DNA of 64,000 bases from Pristionchus mayeri (taxonomy: Eukaryota; Nematoda; Chromadorea; Rhabditida; Neodiplogasteridae), in the NCBI GenBank assembly GCA_036245805.1, contig BTRK01000005.1, forward strand, positions 27,199,469 to 27,263,468, in the 5' to 3' direction. Both the position numbers and the translations under genes were made by a program. Numbering within the stretch: position 1 is the stretch's first letter; each line of letters starts with the position of its first letter. Positions 10,932 through 22,564 of the stretch are shown one piece after another. The notes beneath the pieces are model-generated. The model searched no databases. It was not told where the DNA came from and worked only from the letters and a program-made list of their open reading frames with translations.

Positions 10932-12708
10932 GTCGAATAGGCGGTTGAACTCTTTCTCGGTCACCTGAAGGAACGGAGGTTCATGATTTAAAAGATGCAT
11001 AGCAGGCCACTTAGACATGCTCACGCACAGGGGCAAGGAGGTTATCCTCGTACTTCTTCTGCTCGAACATGTGCAGGAGCTTGGATGTTGTGAAGGTGTC
11101 GAAGAAGTGGACAAGAGGATGCCTCAACCGGATCATCTTCATCTATCTATCGTATCGAACATATATTCCGGACAAATTGCACATCTCCGAAACGGGTCAG
11201 CTCGGTTACGGTACTGCTTTTCTTTAATTTCTGTATGGAATCTATCCTGTTTCACATAAAATTATTGTTTTTTTATTGTTTTATATTAATCAAATAGTAA
11301 TAATGAAGCGAAGAGGAATGCAACAACCCTAAGAATGGCTCATGAAATTGAACTTTGAGTGTTTTCAAAGCTGCTAAACACAAGTTCGGTATAATACCGA
11401 ATCATATGTGATTCGTTCCGGAATATATTTTCGGTAAGATACTCTTAGAGGAGATCAAAGATCAGAAAGAGAGAGAGAGAGATCTCCCCTCAAGATAAAT
11501 ACATACAACTAACAGATAGCGAGTGGAATAGAATAAGCAACTCACTTATTAATCAATCTCTTGAAAGCGTTGTTAATGATCTCGTCATTGACATATACTC
11601 CGTTGCTGAGGGATTTGATTCCATCCTGGAACAAACCAAATTGCAATCGCTAATTATTAAACCAGCAGTACTCGCTAACATATTAACAAAGTAACTTACC
11701 GGAGTAATCTGAATCCTCTCATTTTCGATTAAGTAGTAGTTGGGTCGAAATGAAGATGCAGATTCATCCTATAACGAGATCACATATTCCACCAAGAATG
11801 CTAATCGAAGCATAGGGAAAGAAGGGAATGATGCAGTGCTCACTTCTTCATCACTACTCACAGCGATGCAATCGTCCCGAGTCTTCTCCTTCTCCTTGAC
11901 TGGAACCTGCAAACAAATCAAACACCAATTAGTTGTCTCATCAAAGCATGATAAAATGATGTGCAGGAGAAAATAATACTATTCTAAAATAATACATTAG
12001 CTTTAGCGATTCTCTTCTCCAAATCCCTGGAGAAATACTGTGCGATTTGAGGAATCACTGCCTTTACACAGTCAGGGAATTGCGAGAATGCTGCAAAGGA
12101 GTGTCTACCATGAATGAGGAAGATGAGAATGCAGTCATAAGAGAACAATAACGAGTAACATACGCAGTAATTTCACCCTTTTCGGAGAGAGAAGACGTTG
12201 GTACATTACCACAAGCTTCTGAACAGCGAGAAAGTCCTTATAGGCAGCACTACAACCACTATCGTAAGCATTTTTTAGTCAATGAATACCGTACCCAAAT
12301 ATAAGGACAACGGGTTCATCGGGAGTGAAAGTGACGCCATCGAGAAGCTGTGAATCGGAGAAGCGAAGGACGGCGACTGCCTCGAAGTGAGAAGAGTTCA
12401 TCGTCCCAGACTCGTGGAAGCAGAACTAAAAGAGTATTAGAGCCAATCACACGGACTATAATACTCATAATCAACGAATTATTAATATTTTTGCATACAT
12501 CGAGTCTGTCCATGTCCATCATATTGAAGATGTGCTCGTTGCCGTTCAATTCGACAAACTTCATCTGCTGCATAGGAGGATCCACATGTAGACGGACCTT
12601 CTGAGTAACAAAAATGAAATGAAAAACTTTACATCATATGTTAAGCGAACAAGTTACCTCGATTATCAGACGCCCTCCGATGAAGACGTGAGAGATGATT
12701 GGAGCCAT
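10932..12708 (-). CDS. Ulp/SENP-like SUMO protease family (C48), C-terminal exons in the gap
   Basis: Cysteine proteases of this family cleave SUMO from targets. The chain starts at ATG 12708 (MAPIISHVFIGGRLIIE), then VRLHVDPPMQQMKFVELNGN and a segment ending FTPDEPVVLIFG. A helical region (FSQFPDCVKAVIPQIAQYF, LEKRIAKAN) and a Lys/Glu-rich linker (VKEKEKTRDDC) follow. The catalytic domain begins with YYLIENERIQITPDGIKSL and VYVNDEIINNAFKRLI, the counterpart of the W/LNDxIIN motif of SENP proteins. HFFDTFTTSKLLHMFEQKKY matches the segment before the catalytic His. VTEKEFNRLFD is the last exon before the N run. The His-Asp-Cys triad is not visible, so activity cannot be judged. It is closer to the SENP6/7 or worm ULP-2/4/5 style than to SENP1, but this is a recollection-level call. 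Confidence 0.7.
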
Positions 12709-13329
12709 CAAAGACCTGGTAAGTGTAATATAATTTACAAGAAAACGATTAAAAAATAACTCAATCAAAATATTACAAGAATACGTCAATTTTTAGGAAC
12801 TACAGTATGTTTCGTTGCAGATTCAACACCACAATCCATCGTTTCCCTATTTTGCGCAATTTCCAAATTTTTACGATAAACAAATTTATCTGTATTATCA
12901 TTAAAAACCACTTAGTCAAATTCTAAAATAATATTTGTTCATTTAAAAAATAAATCATTACAAAAGTTAGTTTGTGTTAAACTATAAACATGGAACCGTG
13001 AAATTTCCCTGATGATACTGTATATATTTTACGGTTCTTTCAGGTATGGATATGGGGGGGGGGGGGCTAATGCCTTATCTGTTTTTCCTCAGGTTCATGA
13101 TTCTTCGGTTCATCTTTGATCCATACCCACACTTTGCAAGTATTTTCACTTCTTACTTATTGGTTCAATTCAACTGGCTCGCTAATAACTAAGTTATCGT
13201 TTAATCTAATAAGGTTCCAATATCTACTTTATGTAAATTGATATCTATCTAACTGTAATTAGCTCTTCATCATTTCCTGCTGTGTTTCCCTTCACCTTCA
13301 ATTCTTCTTCGATGCGTTGTTTCTGTCAG
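12709..13329. other. Divergent intergenic region between the Ulp-like and Shc-like genes
   Basis: About 620 AT-rich bases between two divergently transcribed genes, so a candidate bidirectional promoter. It contains a G13 tract at 13054-13066. No exon was seen. Confidence 0.6.
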
Positions 13330-16300
13330 ATGACACATTCGACTGACGATAGCGAGGTCCGCGAACTGTCTCAGAGTGGAATTCAGTTTATCGCAACAGT
13401 AAGTTCTTTTTCCTTCCCAAAAAATGCTTTTTGACGAGCACTCGTGAAGATGTTTTCCCTTGTCTATTACCAATCCATTGATTCGCAGTATGTCGGTAGC
13501 ATTCCCATCAAGGCTTCGTTGCGTGACATGCGATCCACGGATCTCCGATTGCGTGTTGTCAAGTGCGTTTCAATCATTTTGAATTCGGCGATTAGTTAGG
13601 CATGTCTGAATACGACTAATGGGATTTAAATGCCCTAAATTTACTGCTTAGTCATGTTCGGTCTCTTGAAAATCTTCATACAATCGAGTTTATCTTTCGT
13701 GAGTCACGTTGTTGAACTCGCAGATCTGATTCACTCTTTGTATCTCTTCTCGTGTTCTTTGCAAGAAATTTCTACCAACCAAAGAGGTGTTTACAACAAC
13801 GAGTCATCAGATTTTCTTAACTGAATATATAGAGTGAAGATTATGCGATGCATTTTCAGAAGAGCGATTCACGCGATTGCAACTAAAGTTCCGCAGACTG
13901 GGCTGGAATCTGAATTACCTCCCCTGGAAGAAGATTCTGTTGCTGCTCTGGTCAGATGTCTTCGTTATCGCTCTTTCCATGTCTTCTCTCGTTAAATTAG
14001 AGATGTTAGTGACTGATAAGGAAAGCTGGCAACTGAGAGTATGACTGATTAACGAAAAGACATATCAGTGCGTTCGCCTATGACTCGCACCCCCGCCGGT
14101 ACAGCAACAAATCGAACTTTGAGATAACTTCGGATTCTGATAGCCTTAGGGTACTACATCAAATCCTGTTAATCTCATGACCAAAGATATCACATTTGCA
14201 TAATTACAGTACTCCAAACTTTGGCCATTGGGCAACTCTTTGTGATGCTGAGCCACGGGGACGTGTCCGGTATTAACGAAAACTTGGTTCTAGGGCCTAC
14301 TCGACATGCTGAATCCATCTATGGTGCCCGTTTATGCAATTTAAAATTTGAATTTTTCCTAATATTTTTGTGATTTTCTTTCTCGAAAACGAGATCGAAC
14401 ACCTCTCTAAATTTTTGATATGTTGTGTATCATGCCACAATCTATCGGACAAAAAAATTTGACACCTGAAATCAGGCCGACTTAAGGGTTACAGCCTAAA
14501 AACTGCTAAATTCTTTTAGAGAGAAACCCATCATTTCGACCCATTCACCTCACTCGAGCGGTCACGAATGAAGTTTGAAAGTATGCCGCCTCTTTGTTCA
14601 TTCACATACGATTCGAACGGATTAACGAGAGCACTCATTCTTGGCTGAGTGGATAACGCTCTTGCTCTACTTTTTGAAAGTACCAAGTTCAAATTCTCCT
14701 TTGGCCTATCCATTTTGCTTCATGTAAACTTCAAAGAATAATGCATTTACAATATCAGTAAGAAATTCTAATCTGTCAAAGGCTCACGAGAAAGTTATAT
14801 GAATTTACATTCTTGTGGGAACGAGGTCACATAAGCACATGTTCATTGAACACGTGTGTGATTTTGCCATTTGTGCTTTGAGTATACGTTGAAATAATAA
14901 TGCAAGATTTGGAAAGATCATGTAGGCAGAAGAACTGTAGATGAAGCAAAATGGATAGGTCAAAGGAAAATTTGAACTTGGTACTTTCAAAAAGTAAAGC
15001 AAGAGCGTTATCCACTCAGCCAAGAATGAGTGCTCTCGACGATCCATTCGAATCGTATATGAATGAACAAAGAGGCGGCATACTTTCAAACTTCATTCGT
15101 GACCGCTCGAGTGAGGTGAATGGGTCGAAACGATGGGTTTCTCTCTAAAAGAATTTAGCAGTTTTTAGGCTGTAACCCTTAAGTCGGCCCGATTTTAGGT
15201 GTCAAATTTTTTTGTCCGATAGATTGTGGCATGATACACAACATATCAAAAATTTAGAGAGGTGTTCGATCTCGTTTTCGAGAAAGAAAATCACAAAAAT
15301 ATTAGGAAAAATTCAAATTTTAAAATTGCATAAACGGGCACCATAGATGGATTCAGCATGTCGAGTAGGCCCTAGAACCAAGTTTTCGTTAATACCGGAC
15401 ACGTCTCCGTGGCTCAGCATCACAAAGAGTTGCCCAATGGCCAAAGTTTGGAGTACTTTAATTATGCAAATGTGATATCTTTGGTCATGAGATTAACAGG
15501 ATTTGATGTAGTACCCTAAGGCTATCAGAATCCGAAGTTATCTCATAGTGCGTTTTTGTGCTGTCTCGAAATTGTTGGCAATTGTGCGATTCTTAGGCGA
15601 ACGCACTGATATAGATGATATTATGTTGTCTACGATTCGGATCGAGTACACGGGAAGGAATAAAAGAGACCCTTGAGAGTATTGCATCGTGATATCTCTA
15701 TATTTCCAGTTGGTGGGCGATACTCAACCGGTGATCAAGAATGTGCAAGTGGCACTGAATGTCTCCTCTAAGGCCATCTCGATGAGTCATGCTGATCCCG
15801 CCCAGCCAGGTCATACCATCACATACGAGAGTATCCGAGTGGGGGTTTTAGAGCGAAACGGTGGTCTGGTCTCTCGTCATCAACTCAGTTTCATCTCTTT
15901 CGCTGGAGCTGGAGATGCAGTAAGCTTCCAGCCCTCTTGTCTTTTAGATGCGAATAATTAATTATGTTTTTGTAACTGATGGGGTTGATCTAACGGTTGG
16001 GTGTCAAGGGTAGAGAGTACCGTTTCGTTGAGCCCTATCAAGATCTGCTGGGATACATAGCGAAGGTGAAGGAGGACCGACGATGTCACGTGGTGCGACT
16101 TCACGACGTACGTGTCCTTCTTGTTGGAGGGAGGGAGGGAGTGACTGCAGGTGCGAGTATCGCGAGTGATGATGTGTGTCAACAAGGCCATGGAGTTGAA
16201 TGCAATCAAAGCCAATCAGCAACTCAGACCCAAGGAGGTATCACATATTTCCATTCAGTTAGCCTCCATCGCATCGGGGTGGGGGGGGGGGGGGGGCGTT

Positions 16301-17206
16301 TGAATGATGTATGAGTTGCGTTGCAGCAGCACAATGAGCCATCGACGGTGGACCTTCGATTGAATCGATTGAGAGGAGAGAGAAGAGAGACTGGAGATGA
16401 AGTTAGTGATAGCGAGAGCAATTACTACGATATTAGGAATATATGTATTCGAATGGGAACAAATGTTGCAGAATGCGGACTGGGCAATCTCTCGGGAAGC
16501 ATTCGATTCGCTCTCTAGACAATCTTGGTATCATGGACTTCTTACGAGGTTTCACTACTCATCTATTAAGTAAAATAATTTACTTTTTTTGCCAACCATT
16601 TGTTAGACCGAAATGATATTAGGAAGAGGCGTGGGAAGTGAAGGAATTCAGTTGTCTGTTGGGCAGGTTGCATGTCAACGGAATGCGTCACTATTTCACT
16701 CTCTCTTCCATTTCATTCTTTCTCGATGGTCGAATTAAGGGAGGAGGCTGAGAGGATGCTTGTCTACGTGGGAGACTTTCTGGTGAGACAGAGCTCGCGG
16801 ATACCGGGTCAGGTACGGGAGTGACTCCAATCAATACACTACAGTATTCGTAGGTGATCCTCTCGGGACGCGACGGGGCGCGAGTGCAACACGTGTTGTT
16901 GATGGATGAGGCTACGGGAAAGGTGTGTCCTTGTTTATTGCAGATGATCCTCGATTAATGTGCATCCATTTGTAGGTTCGAACACACGACCATCAGTTCA
17001 ACACCGTCGTCGATCTAGTCAATTATTACTACGTCGTCAGTTTGCACTTCGGCTTACATCTAATTAAGCAGTCATAAATGAGAGATTGGATTAAGAAGAA
17101 GCAGCCAATTCATTCGGACGACATTCTGATCGAGCTGGTTCGTCCCATTCCGAGGAGGGAGTTGATTGCAGAGACGGGCAAGGATTCATCCACTCCTTTC
17201 CCCTAG
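13330..17206 (+). CDS. Shc-type adaptor protein (PTB domain, tyrosine linker, SH2 domain)
   Basis: Phosphotyrosine adaptor acting downstream of receptor tyrosine kinases at the membrane. ATG at 13330 follows directly on CTGTCAG, a likely trans-splice acceptor. The PTB domain is built from MTHSTDDSEVRELSQSGIQF, YVGSIPIKASLRDMRSTDLR, RAIHAIATKVPQTGLESE, then a long exon at 15711-15918 (VALNVSSKAISMSHADP to QLSFISFAGAGDA). It ends with REYRFVEPYQDLLGYIAKVK and VMMCVNKAMELNAIKANQQL. The linker exon (16327-16479) holds SESNYYDIRNIC. The SH2 domain begins SWYHGLLTREEAERML and includes GDFLVRQSS with the phosphotyrosine-binding Arg, then VILSGRDGARVQHVLLMD and VVDLVNYYYV. The tail ends TPFP with stop at 17206. 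The PTB intron 13956-15710 houses a 1.5 kb palindromic element. Domain order matches Shc; C. elegans has two members (shc-1, shc-2) and I cannot choose between them. Confidence 0.9.
14063..15611. mobile_element. Long foldback (palindromic) element, copy 1, in the Shc intron
   Basis: Two inverted arms of about 660 bases (14065-14723 and 14941-15609) surround a spacer of about 217 bases. Outer ends read TCAGTGCGTTCGCCTA on the left and its complement on the right, both flanked by TA, as in Tc1/mariner-type insertions. No transposase ORF is visible, so it is non-autonomous. Each arm contains a tRNA-like stretch (A box TGGCTGAGTGG at 14642-14652; B-box-like AGTTCAAATTC about 14686-14696), mirrored in the right arm. 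Arms differ by only scattered changes. It shares terminal sequence with the elements at 24871-25975 and 54951-55968. Confidence 0.85.
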
Positions 17207-17624
17207 TAGACATGTAGTTCACTCCTGTAGCATAATTCGTATAGAACCACGGGTCTCACAGTCTCTTTTGAGTACAGTCTCCACGTTGGTGTGCGGCTCG
17301 ATACTTGACTTGTTGATTCGCTTCAAATTTTCTTTCTTGTGATCATCCTATACGCCATATGTTGAAATTATATCGTGCCGTTCCTTGATCAGTAATCATC
17401 GTACTCATCCAATACCGTATCCCTGACAAGTTACCCTAACGGTTATTCCTTAGCTACCGTAATCTTTCCTTCATTCTATCGATCAATGATTCCATTTTTC
17501 CTCGAAATTGCTATATGAACTCATGGTTGTTTTTGTCTATTCCCTAAGATTCGTTTTAGATCAAGTTTTATCATTGTTTCATAAGTTGTATCTTCTGCAT
17601 AGTGCTAATAGTACCATTTTATAT

Positions 17625-17630
17625 AATAAA
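17625..17630 (+). terminator. Polyadenylation signal candidate for the Shc-like gene
   Basis: AATAAA on the plus strand about 420 bases after the stop codon, in AT-rich sequence and before the next plus-strand gene. This would give a 3' UTR of roughly 430 bases. Confidence 0.5.
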
Positions 17631-17803
17631 AGTTTGAATTGATCATACTCTGCAAGGGGGTCAATGACACTTTCTGAGAACTGACACTAATTACCGTACT
17701 CTCCTCCCTCTGCCCATCCCTTTCCTCACACAGACAGGTCTATTATTACCAGTCGTCTCTCCTTCCGTGCCCCTCTCTCCCCCTCTTCTTACCTATACAC
17801 ATT

Positions 17804-20800
17804 ATGCCATCCCAATCAATACTAATCCGATGGATCCTTCTGTCTACCGTACTAGCTTCAGTATCCCCTCTTCCATCCATTCTCCACACATCAATCGCCT
17901 GTGATAAAGTACGGTGCAAGCTAAAAACAAACTTACTTTCTCTTTATTATTTCCGATTCCTTGAATTACCTCGAAATATGAGTCTCTATGCTTCGCAGAC
18001 TTCACATTTGTCTCTGGCAGATCAATTCAGATGTATCTTCGATTTTGCGACGCTTCGTCCCCTTCACTCATTCACTTCTTTTACTCTATTTTTGCCTTTT
18101 TCTGTCTCTTTCATAAATATCTCAAAGTTGATCCGAGTGAGCAGATGGTCGTAAGTAGATCATCTAGCTAGTTTCCTCCCCTTCCTTCCTTCCTTCCTTC
18201 CCTCCACAATAGATGACACTTCTCCTTCTTGCGCAACCCATTCAATGCCTGCAATTATGAGGGTTCGTCCATAGTAGTGAACTTTCCGGGGAAGCACTTG
18301 AGGGGGGGGGGGGAGATCATCCTTGAAGCAGATTCAAGTCATTGCCTAAGTCGTTGTATATTCTATTAGATTACTCCTGCACATTCCTTCAGTGTAGCTG
18401 CTGGACTGGCAGAAAAATAGTCACACATGAGCTCCTCAATTTGACGGACTGAGCAAGAACAATCTAAAATAGGTGTGCTGCTCCCGTGACACACTTCAAA
18501 ATGGACCGTTTTTTGCTTGTGTTTTGAATGCACATCGAAGAAAATTAGCCAGTGAGAGAGAGCAGATGTGGAATGCTCGTAATTGTTAGAGAGGATAGCA
18601 GCGAAATTGGGAGAGCAGCACTGAATTCAACTATTTTTTTCAGAGCGATTTCGTACTGAAAATCAAGTTCAACGAGTCTTTTCATGGATTGATTTACACA
18701 GAAAAAGTGAGTTCATTGCGAGATTTCACTATTTGTAATGCAGAAACTGATTTTTGTAAGTTCTCTTATAGATATTTTGATTTAGCATCACGTGAAATTC
18801 AAGCCATTTGACTAAGTTTGGCTGATCTTTAATCTTCTACTCATGGTCAACTTCCAGGGGGAACCGAATTGCGTCTACGCAGATGGATCAGTGCAGTCTA
18901 AGATGAACTACGCCCTCAAGGTTCGTTGTTGTGTGAGATGGTAGTAGATATGATGGAGAGGGAAGGACTTCGACGATTCCTCACCTCGCATCAATTTGTT
19001 CATGACATCACTCCTCGACCAGTCTTGCACAATAATTTACTGGGAATCATGAATAGACCATTATTACAACTAGATACTTAGTGAGAGGGGAATGCCTTCA
19101 TTGCCTTGTCCTCTCTCTCTGCCGATCAGCCTAAGGATGCTCGATTGCCAATTATTGAAACTAGCCCATCTCCCTTTCTCACTGAGAGGAAGAGGAGAGA
19201 AGGTAGGAAAGTGAGAGGGAAAGGAGAGTGATTGCATTGTAGATTCCCCTCTCGGGATGTGAGACGAGAAGGAATGGAGAAGGACACTTCGAGAATGAAC
19301 TCGTCGTGCAAGGTGAGAGGGAGGGAGGAAGGGGAGGAAGGGGAGCCATTTCCATTCGCAGGTGGGAAACAGTTCAATTCTCGTGAGGACAAGAAGTTTC
19401 TTCTCACTTGTATCCCCGCCCAACCACAAAAGTAAGGAATGATCGAGAAATAATCGGATAGATAGCTCAAGAGAAGTAGTCCGCATCATCCATGACTCCT
19501 AACTTACCCCATAACTTACTCCACCCTTGGCTCAATCGGTAGCATCTCTGACTTGTAAACATGCCATCGTTGGTTCAATCCCCTCTCACGGATGCGTGCG
19601 ATATTCGGGGACTCTGCTCCCATTCCAATGAGCGTTTCCCTACTTAACACACGCTAGATAACACGAATGAGTGTCCATCTGATAATCTGAATAACTTCTT
19701 GTCAGGGTTCACTCATCGCACATTTTAGTATGATGCGTAGATTTCTACTTCAGATATTTTGTCTGACAAGAGCACAATGATAAATGATTGATTTGAGTTC
19801 CCAAGTGACTCTCTCCTTCGGGGGAGTCACCGTGGCCTCACCCTCCACCACTGCCTCCTCTCTCTCCTCCAAGGTATCTTCCTTCCTCCCGAGTACGAGT
19901 CATTCTCACTCACCATCTTCTTCTCCTTGAGGCTTCATCGATCGACTACTCAGTCTCAGTCCTCGATGGGAGTTCATCTGATTCTCCCCCTCTCTCTCGT
20001 CCTCTCGCTGTCGGAGACAGAGTCGTCAGTCTACTCTTATCCCATTCCCCCTATGGGAAGAATCTCCATATGAGATACTTGTCGTCATTCGTAATCCCAT
20101 TCCTTGCAGACGTATATGGTGAAGTTGAATTCATCAGCGAAGGCGAGGATCGGAAGGTGAGAGACTCCCTCCATGTCTAGTCCACCCCTCTCTCATTCAG
20201 ATGCTGGGCCACGGATAGCAAGACTTTGCTCGTCCTCGCTGGTATTTCGTCTCCTCTTCATTCGAAATGAGAAGTGGTTCAGATGAGGAAGGGTGCTCTC
20301 AGCAGACGGAGGGGGATGTATGGGGAGATTTCGAGCAGAGAAGAGGTATCCCCCCCCTTCACCCCCCTCCCAGTCACCCCCCCCCCCTTCACCCCCCTCC
20401 CAGTCACCCCTCACTCTCCCTTGAAGGCACTAGCGGAGAACGGATCTTCCTCAATCACATCAAGGCATGGGCATTTCCCACTAGGTGATTCCCCTTCTTA
20501 GCAATCCCTTTCTTCTACCAATGCCTAGTGATTACTAAATGTGCGATCGGCATCTAGAATGGGCTTCTGTGCAAAAATCATATTTATTGTGTAAAAGATT
20601 TTGAGAAATGTTGGGCACTTTTCATCACTTGAAGTATCTCGAGTGTACTGAAATTAGTGTTGTACCCCCCCCCCCCCACTCTTTTCTTTTCTCAGCAAAG
20701 AAGTGAACATCTTCTGCAACCTTCACGTGTGCCCTTCGTGTGAGCAGTCTTCATGCAGTCGTCGACCAACTCGCAGTCAGACTGACTCAGTAATGCACGA

Positions 20801-21128
20801 GGATACGGTAGTAGAGGTACAGCTCCTATCGATAACTGAGTTAATTGGGTCACTCGAGGTAATGACTTCCTTCCGTCTCCGTCGAGATTCTCCAGAGAGT
20901 ATCCAATCACTGCAGAGGGACGAGATTCTCACTCAAGGTAGAGGAGGAGGGGGCAGGGTATCAAGGAATGGAAGACCCTTTCAGAATCAGAGAACCCTCT
21001 GGCACTTCCTTCCATCAACTTCTCCACCCTTCCCAGCCGATTCATTCCAATTGTATCACTCATTTCGTACTTATTTTTCCGATGATGCTTATTTACCACA
21101 TTTATTGCTAGGTGTTCATAAAAAATAA
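17804..21128 (+). CDS. Secreted ZP-domain protein (cuticlin-type)
   Basis: ZP proteins polymerise in the apical extracellular matrix or cuticle. The start ATG 17804 opens a hydrophobic signal peptide (IRWILLSTVLASVSP). The ZP-N half follows: SDFVLKIKFNESFHGLIYTE, GEPNCVYADGSVQSKMNYAL, IPLSGCETRRNGEGHFENEL with VVQ, and DKKFLLTCIPAQPQ. ZP-C follows: SIDYSVSVLDGSS, VYGEVEFISEGEDRK, CWATDSKTLLVLADEEGC, RIFLNHIKAWAFPTS, and the Cys-rich end VNIFCNLHVCPSCEQSSCSR. Conserved Cys spacing and the D-x-x-G-C motif are intact. The 3' end is uncertain: exons LLSITELIGSLE and ESIQSLQRDEILTQ are followed either by a last exon ending at 21128 (GVHKK, stop overlapping AATAAA at 21124-21129) or, in another frame, a hydrophobic tail. 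A tRNA-like repeat lies in the intron at 19522-19593. Confidence 0.85.
19522..19593 (+). pseudogene. tRNA-like sequence in a ZP-gene intron
   Basis: GGCTCAATCGGTAGC resembles a tRNA D-arm (A box) and GGTTCAATCCC a T-arm (B box), about 35 bases apart, with TTGTAA in the anticodon-loop position. The anticodon and acceptor stems do not pair, so it is a degenerate tRNA or a tRNA-derived SINE remnant and not a working tRNA gene. Confidence 0.4.
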
Positions 21129-22564
21129 ACTGTTCGTTTTTTTCCTTTGGCCAAATGCTTCCACCCTCGCCGTTCACTACTAGTTATGTCGCGCGGATGA
21201 ATAGTCATTTTACCATTTTTGGAAATAACATATTTCTATTTCGTTATTCCGTTCCGATATGTTCCAAATTCTCCGACCACGTAGATATTACTTTACGAAA
21301 ACTTTTAGTCATGTGTAAAAGTGATTTTTGGAGCCCTGAAGCCAAATGCTGAGCTATCGTTTTCATATTCTCAGGATCATCTAGAGTCATGATGCCGACC
21401 ATTCCCCTGATGTTTTGAACGGGTGCTCATCGAGAAAAAACCTACTTCTGAATTTGCGACCATGTTGTGGGTGCAAAACAAGGTCGCAAAATTCAAAACT
21501 CGCCCGCCGGCAGCAGCTTTAGAAAATTCTGGGTAGGTAGCAAACATATCGCCACCCTTAGAAGTTTGGAACAAATCTCTGTAAGAATAATGGTTGTTTG
21601 CAAAAGTGTTTTTCGATTGCGTTGTCACTACGTCATCAGTGTCGTTATGATGCAATATTCACATCGTATTCCTCGATGGATTTTCTACATATATGATGCC
21701 ACATTTTCACTTCCCTTCCCCCTAGGACTAGCGAAATCCCTTTATTTCCGCTGTTTACTCGTAATTGGAAATAAAATTGTTCGTACTGTGAGAATAGGAA
21801 GCAAGTTGGTGTGCCTCAGTGCACAAAGGAATCAGCAGAACGGAACGGAACATTAAATTTACGGTAGCTGCCTGTCGTGCTGTGCCTTGTGTTGTGCCTG
21901 CATGCACAGCACGACAGGCGGCTACCGTACATTTAACGTCCCGTTTCGTTCTGCTGATTCCTTTGTGCACCGAGGCACACCAACTTGCTACGCTTTCTAT
22001 TCTCACAGTAATTGGAAAATTTTTTTCACCATATATGGCATCTTATAAAATACTTCTCTGATTTAGAAATAGTCATTCCTTCGCATCTAGCACTTTTCAA
22101 AAAATTTTCCGTTCTCACATTGTTAAAATAAATAAAATGAAGTGCGATTTGACTTGAAACAATATGACTACGAGCAATGTACACTGCACTGAAGTGTGGG
22201 ACTGGAAGGGAATGGCTGAATGCTTTCCCATGCTCTCCCCTCTACTCGATGACCTTCTGCCTCTCTCCTTCGTCTTCTCTCCTCTGTTAACAACACACCG
22301 GTTTTTGCCCTCCCACCCCACAGATCGACACTTTGAAAGCAACGCTTGATATTGTGAAGGAGAGAGAGAAAGGCGGAGATCATCCTGTGCGGATTTACAA
22401 TCAATCGATCCTTCCCCTTCATTTCTCTAGTACTCTCTCCTAGCTAAAGATGGAGAGGGTGGGGGGAGGTGGGAGGAGAGAGGGGAGTGGGGGGGGGGGG
22501 GTAGAGTAGATTGCCCGGAGGGGGTTGCTCAGTGGTTCTCCTCGTGGTCTTTCTCTCTTCAGTC
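21129..22564. other. Spacer upstream of the carboxypeptidase gene
   Basis: About 1.4 kb of AT-rich sequence holding the hairpin element at 21784-22010 and a G13 tract at 22489-22501 close to the carboxypeptidase start. Nothing else is supported. Confidence 0.5.
21784..22010. mobile_element. Hairpin MITE-like element
   Basis: A near-perfect palindrome of 227 bases. It starts TACTGTGAGAATAG and ends CTATTCTCACAGTA, with the axis at about 21898 inside TGCCTGCATGCAC. The arms include complementary copies of TACGGTAGC and the CAGCAGAAC-containing segment. There is no coding capacity. It lies in the spacer between the ZP and carboxypeptidase genes. Confidence 0.8.

Noticed and set aside
14531..15148. 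Matching reading frames in both arms of the first foldback element (MDRPKENLNLVLSKS / MDRSKENLNLVLSKSK)
   Set aside because: The two are the same palindromic arm read from either end over a tRNA-like unit; there is no family match and no splice context.
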